This document shows positions 23,961-27,044 of a DNA stretch of 27,044 nt, in pieces. The translations under genes were made by a program, and so were the position numbers. Where the stretch lies: assembly GCA_937888775.1 (NCBI GenBank), contig CALAQT010000080.1, positions 1 through 27,044 of the forward strand, given 5' to 3'. Positions within the stretch are counted from its first letter, which is position 1; every line of letters starts with the position of its first letter. Source of the stretch: an uncultured Actinomycetes bacterium. Its GTDB lineage: Bacteria; Actinomycetota; Thermoleophilia; Solirubrobacterales; Solirubrobacteraceae. The notes below the pieces were generated by a model. The model was not told where the DNA came from, searched no databases, and saw nothing but the letters and a program-made list of their open reading frames with translations.

Positions 23961-24256
23961 CGACAGGTCCCGAGCACGGGATGTGCTGCTGCCCTCGATG
24001 CGTCCACGCTCGCCGAGCCGCCGACACGCATGCTCCTGGTGCGCAGGGATCACGAGTCGCTGATCGGCGGCCGCTTGCGGGGCGCGTGGCCGCTCGGCAC
24101 CAGAAGCGCCCACGAGACTGACGTCGGCGCGGACTGCCGCTTCGATGAGGTCGTTAGGCGCGACCCTGCAAGCAGCCCACGTGCGCGCGAAAGCCGGTGG
24201 GCTGTACGCAGGCCAAGTATCGAGCCTCATCTGTCTCGTCTCAAGCTGAGCTGAGG
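23961..24256. other. Intergenic region with dispersed repeat copy
   Basis: No gene supported. It contains dispersed repeat copy T (24005-24120). The remaining sequence between the two lipoprotein genes shows no signal I can identify. Confidence 0.45.
24005..24120 (-). repeat. Dispersed repeat copy T (diverged)
   Basis: On the minus strand it reads GCGCACCAGGAGCATGCGTG and continues similar to copy R at 22971. The peptide ADQRLVIPAHQEHACRRLGE parallels the ADDELVI-type peptides of copies P and Q. Confidence 0.45.
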
Positions 24257-24784
24257 TCAGGCTTTGTTGCACACACCGGCCGCGTGCTCGACTGCCGGCG
24301 AGTTGCGGTTGAGTCCGGGGACGGACGGCCGCATGATCCCGCCGCCGCTGGGGAACTGCGGGTCGGGGTAGTTCGGCACGCCGTGCTTGCGCATGCACTC
24401 CGCGAAATGGAACAGAGCGAGCTTTTGGCTCTCGGAGATCGGTGGCGGCGCGTTACCGCCGCCGAATAGCTTGCAGGTCTTCTCGGCGGCTACGAACGCC
24501 GGGCCGCTGAAGGGGATGCCCTCGACCGTCAAGGTCGAGCTGCCGAGTGACTGGTTGATCGTCATGCCCTCGCCGCCCGGGCCCTTTGTCGGGTCTGGAA
24601 AGTTCGGGACGCCGTGAGCGCGCATGCACTCCGAGAGCGCGAGCTGGGAGTTGGACGACGCGGTGGGCTTGGTGCTCGAGCCGCCACAGGCGGCGATCGC
24701 CACCGCGCAGCACAAGGTGGCGAGCGCGATCGAAACCCCGTGGCCGTGGGCCCCCGCTGCGTTGCTGGTGGTCGCGCTGAGCAT
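24257..24784 (-). CDS. Lipoprotein with duplicated CMRxHGVPNxPDP motif (paralogue B)
   Basis: 175 residues. The lipoprotein signal (ALATLCCAVAIAAC, lipobox Cys near residue 33) is followed by GGSSTKPT. Two motif copies, CMRAHGVPNFPDP and CMRKHGVPNYPDP, each have a downstream partner Cys (EKTCKLF and AGVCNKA). It is closely related in layout to paralogue A, 384 bases away in the same direction. ATG 24784 follows GGAGCTCG. Because each gene carries its own copy of the promoter/operator, they appear to be separately transcribed but co-regulated. Confidence 0.75.
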   Translation of the reverse strand: MLSATTSNAAGAHGHGVSIALATLCCAVAIAACGGSSTKPTASSNSQLALSECMRAHGVPNFPDPTKGPGGEGMTINQSLGSSTLTVEGIPFSGPAFVAAEKTCKLFGGGNAPPPISESQKLALFHFAECMRKHGVPNYPDPQFPSGGGIMRPSVPGLNRNSPAVEHAAGVCNKA

Positions 24785-24818
24785 GTCGTTCGAGCTCCGT
24801 CCGGTTGGTCGGCGTCTG

Positions 24819-24871
24819 AGTTGTACCGGACGACCGGTAACACCTACGTAACGCCGCTAGGTAGGTGTTAC
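24819..24871 (-). promoter_or_regulatory. Promoter/operator of lipoprotein B
   Basis: A perfect 11-bp inverted repeat, GTAACACCTAC (24837-24847) / GTAGGTGTTAC (24861-24871), shares CCGGTAACAC-NN-ACGTAACGCCG with operator A. GGTAAC begins 52 bases above the start, and the GTTGTAC box (TACAAC on the minus strand) lies at the same distance (36 bases) in both. Confidence 0.55.
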
Positions 24872-25349
24872 ATCACGGGCTGGCTGCCACGGTGGAGTCC
24901 CGGTGCGCCGTAGTCATCGTCACCGCGGGGTTGCAAGCAGCCGAGTTCGAAAGGGGCAGTGTCAGCGCCGTCGACGAGACTGCCGGTGCTGGTGCCGAGC
25001 ACCCACGGGCTCGCGCGGGGAAGCCCTGCTTTCCACTTGCGGCGAGCCTCGGCGGTCATCGCTCGGGAGCCCCCCAAGCGCGCCTCCGCGCCATGGGGGC
25101 TCCTGGAAAGTCGATGCCAGATTGGAAACTGGCCTGAGCGGCAACAACGGCCGCGGCGGGTGGCGCGGTCTGGCGATGACGAACCGTCGCACGCTCGCGT
25201 AGCCGCACTCGCACTGGCGGCCACGGAGCTCGGCGACGACAGGTCCACGGATTGAGCCGGCACCGTCCCGACGTTCGTGCTCGGCCAGCGTGGCGGCGGC
25301 TGGCAGGCGGTCGCGATCGTTCCCGGAGGTCCCCTCCCAGTCATCTAGC
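24872..25349. other. Intergenic region with repeat debris
   Basis: No gene with support. It contains the inverted partner repeat at 25122-25148. A plus-strand frame near its end (PTFVLGQRGGGWQAVAIVPG, then a stop near 25347) might be the tail of a lost gene. Confidence 0.4.
25122..25148 (-). repeat. Inverted partner of 20617-20643
   Basis: The reverse complement matches 20617-20643 at 26 of 27 bases (core CCGCTCAGGC-AGTTTCCAA). A second TTTCCA unit lies just outside, at about 25104-25109 on the minus strand. The pair brackets a 4.5-kb segment. Confidence 0.6.
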
Positions 25350-25416
25350 TAACGCGCGTAACGCGTGTAACTATATGTAGTCCTGCATTGTGTGGTATGC
25401 TGCGTGCGTAATGCAG
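25350..25416 (+). promoter_or_regulatory. Promoter/operator of the transfer operon
   Basis: Two 9-bp iterons, TAACGCGCG and TAACGCGTG, and a partial third (TAAC) cover 25350-25371. They are followed by TGTAG (25376) and the extended -10 box TGGTATGCTGC (TATGCT 25396-25401). The -10 is enclosed by the inverted pair CTGCATT (25383-25389) / AATGCAG (25410-25416). The dense symmetry suggests tight control by a repressor. The ribosome site AAGGGG precedes ATG 25444. Confidence 0.5.
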
Positions 25417-25443
25417 TGTAAGCACAAACAAAGGGGTCGCTTT

Positions 25444-25758
25444 ATGGTCACGCGCTTCGCCCGTCCGACTGCTCTGGTCTCGATCGTCTGTTTGTCGGTC
25501 GCGGTGACCTTCCAACTCGCTGCGCTCCGGGCGGCCGGTATGAACGGCACGCCACCGCCTCACGCCGCGCAGTTCAGGGCGCTGATCGGCACGCTCACCG
25601 ACAATTGGACGTGGCTGGTTGCGACCGGCATCGGTCTGGTGCTGGTGCTGCTCGCGGGGATGATGGTGTTCGGGGACATCCGCGCCCCGGAGAAGCTGTT
25701 CCGTGTCGCCGGCGGGATCGTCGTGATCCTCGTTCTGATCCCGGCCGTCCTCGCCTGA
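25444..25758 (+). CDS. VirB2/TrbC-like pilin candidate
   Basis: 104 residues from ATG 25444 (upstream AAGGGG). A signal-peptide-like hydrophobic segment (residues about 8-28, TALVSIVCLSVAVTFQLAAL) is followed by two membrane helices: WTWLVATGIGLVLVLLAGMM and VAGGIVVILVLIPAVLA, separated by a short charged loop, FGDIRAPEKLFR. Length, topology and position directly before a TrbL/VirB6-like gene match the major pilin or membrane subunit of type IV secretion systems. Sequence-level family assignment is weak, as is usual for these short proteins. An in-frame ATG-less extension to 25390 is unlikely, since it would include the -10 box. Confidence 0.65.
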   Translation: MVTRFARPTALVSIVCLSVAVTFQLAALRAAGMNGTPPPHAAQFRALIGTLTDNWTWLVATGIGLVLVLLAGMMVFGDIRAPEKLFRVAGGIVVILVLIPAVLA

Positions 25759-25783
25759 GCCCCGCGACCGCCGGCGCTTTCTG

Positions 25784-27044
25784 ATGTTCCACGCGATGGC
25801 GATCATCCGCCGCTCGAGCCTGCTCGCAGCGGGTCTGCTGCTGCTCGTGGCGGCGCCCGCGTACGCCGCTGGCGGGCACGGAGGTCCGCCGCTGGTGTTC
25901 GCCGACTTCCTTGGGATCGGCCATCTCGTCGGGAGCGTGTTCGGGACGATCGGGCACGCGCTGCTAGGCGCGTTCTCGTGGACGTTCCAGTTGGCGGCGA
26001 ACTTCATCCTGACCACGATCGGCGCGATCGTGAAGCTGCTGATCCCGCGCTCCTGGGCGAAGGAGGGCGTGCAGATCATGCAGTGGATCGTCGCGATCCC
26101 CGATTACGCCGGGACGATCACCGGCCCGACCGGCCAGCACGTGTACGGGTTCGCCGGGATCAACGCGCTCCGGGACCTGTTCACCTGGATCGGCGTCGGC
26201 CTGCTGCCTCTGACCCTGGTGTACGCCACGAGTCGGGCGATGGTCGGCCATGGCGATCACGTCGCGATCCCGCTCGTGCGCGTCCTCAGCCTGGCTGCCC
26301 TGTTGATCTCCTACCCGTACTGGTGGGAGCAGGCGGCGGCGCTGATCAACCAGATGACGAACATGGTGCTGTCGCTCGCACCGGTCGTCAGCGGGCTGCA
26401 CAAGCTGATGCTGTACGCCGTCGACGGGGTCGCGTTGGGCGGCTGGCAGCTGATCGACCTCGGGCTGATGGCCGCGATCGCGATCGAGCTGCTCGCGCTG
26501 ATCTTCCTGAAGGTCGCGATGATCCTGCTCGGGGCGCTGCTGTACGCAACCGGGCCGATCACGATCGGCCTGGTCGCGACCGACAGCGGCGCGACGATCA
26601 CCCGCGCCTGGGCGAGCGCCGTCGGGATGCTGCTGATCCTGCCCGTCGCGTGGGCTGCGGTGTTCGCGGTCGGCGCGTTGCTGATCAACGACGCCGGCAC
26701 GGCCGGCCCGCTGATCGCGGGCAACAGCGATGTCGGCACCTTGTTCGGCGGGGTGCTGCTCGCGATCGCAGGCCTCGCGAGCCTTTGGCTGTGCCTGCGC
26801 GCCGCGCGCGAGGCGAGCGGCCTCCTGCGCGTCCAGCTCGGGGGGATGCTCGCCCTGAGCCGCGCGCCACGCGGCACGACAGGCACGAGCAACGTCGCCG
26901 CCGGCGGAGGTAGCGGTAGCGGTAGCGGCGCGCAGTCGATTCGCGGCTTCGCGCGACGGGTCTCAGAGGCTGGCGGTGCGGCGGGCGGTGCCCTGGCCTC
27001 AAGCGGCCAGGCGGGCGCCGGGCTCGCGCGCGCGGGGAGCATGG
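25784..27044 (+). CDS. TrbL/VirB6-like polytopic transfer protein (partial, cut by window end)
   Basis: At least 420 residues, open to the right edge. ATG 25784 gives MFHAMAIIRRSSLLAAGLLL with a signal sequence ending near APAYA. Several hydrophobic segments follow (LRDLFTWIGVGLLPLTLVYA, LIDLGLMAAIAIELLALIFL, VAMILLGALLYATGPITIGL, GMLLILPVAWAAVFAVGALL, and LFGGVLLAIAGLASLWLCLR). A Gly/Ser linker (GGGSGSGSG) begins a soluble tail near residue 375. A central block of five or more membrane helices and a flexible cytoplasmic or periplasmic tail are typical of TrbL/VirB6, the inner-membrane channel component of conjugation. It lies 25 bases after the pilin-like gene, in one operon. GTG or ATG 25796 is an alternative start. 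Confidence 0.75.
   Translation, partial: MFHAMAIIRRSSLLAAGLLLLVAAPAYAAGGHGGPPLVFADFLGIGHLVGSVFGTIGHALLGAFSWTFQLAANFILTTIGAIVKLLIPRSWAKEGVQIMQWIVAIPDYAGTITGPTGQHVYGFAGINALRDLFTWIGVGLLPLTLVYATSRAMVGHGDHVAIPLVRVLSLAALLISYPYWWEQAAALINQMTNMVLSLAPVVSGLHKLMLYAVDGVALGGWQLIDLGLMAAIAIELLALIFLKVAMILLGALLYATGPITIGLVATDSGATITRAWASAVGMLLILPVAWAAVFAVGALLINDAGTAGPLIAGNSDVGTLFGGVLLAIAGLASLWLCLRAAREASGLLRVQLGGMLALSRAPRGTTGTSNVAAGGGSGSGSGAQSIRGFARRVSEAGGAAGGALASSGQAGAGLARAGSM

Noticed and set aside
26311..27042. Reverse-strand frame of about 243 residues at the right edge
   Set aside because: Antisense of the TrbL/VirB6-like gene, which has clear membrane helices and a continuous frame.

Overview
The window is high-GC DNA from an actinobacterium, most likely class Thermoleophilia (Solirubrobacterales-like). 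The best taxonomic marker is the short secreted protein at 17949-18458: its N-terminus reads VGYLALFVALGGTSYA, followed by VGTRELRNGSVTSKKLANGS-type repeats, a protein style I associate with that class. No complete tRNA, rRNA or CRISPR array was seen.

Layout. (1) 443-2156: an AIPR-type abortive-infection protein gene broken by three frameshifts. (2) 2157-5890: a conjugation/replication block. Clustered repeats (12-bp iterons, a perfect 21-bp hairpin, a GTCAAA run) precede a gene with a PD-(D/E)XK-like core resembling replication-relaxation proteins, then a VirD4/TraG-type coupling ATPase and a frameshifted NERD nuclease-like gene. (3) 6561-13723: a glycosyltransferase cluster: two overlapping operons of the pattern GT2-GT2-GT8-like, one opposing GT2 gene and a remnant of a UDP-sugar dehydrogenase. 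The first GT2 is a chimera with a SnoaL-like N-terminus, and the last GT8-like gene is truncated. (4) 13827-14965: an IS1595-family insertion sequence with perfect 23-bp ends and an 8-bp target duplication, but a disrupted transposase. (5) 15503-17919: a tight leftward four-gene operon led by an excisionase/MerR-like HTH protein, divergent from a single-pass membrane protein gene. (6) 17949-20584: two secreted or surface proteins. (7) 20585-25349: small metabolic-type genes (SnoaL-like, VOC, frameshifted SRPBCC), two paralogous Cys-containing lipoproteins with matched operators, a tRNA-3'-end-like fragment and repeat debris. (8) 25350 to the window end: a strongly patterned promoter, a VirB2/TrbC-like pilin candidate and the start of a TrbL/VirB6-like polytopic protein.

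Interpretation. Coupling protein, pilin-like and VirB6-like genes lie in the same orientation at both ends, with an HTH regulator between them. The simplest reading is one integrative/conjugative element, or a patchwork of elements, carrying a surface-glycan cluster as cargo. A recurrent GTAGC half-site at four places (2252-2299, 3348-3381, 16838-16867, and a weaker TGTAG at 25376) and a TGNTATGCTRC box at two promoters suggest common regulation. At least seven reading-frame breaks, mostly explained by single-base indels, occur here. Whether they are real decay or assembly errors cannot be told from sequence alone and should be settled before any gene is called dead.
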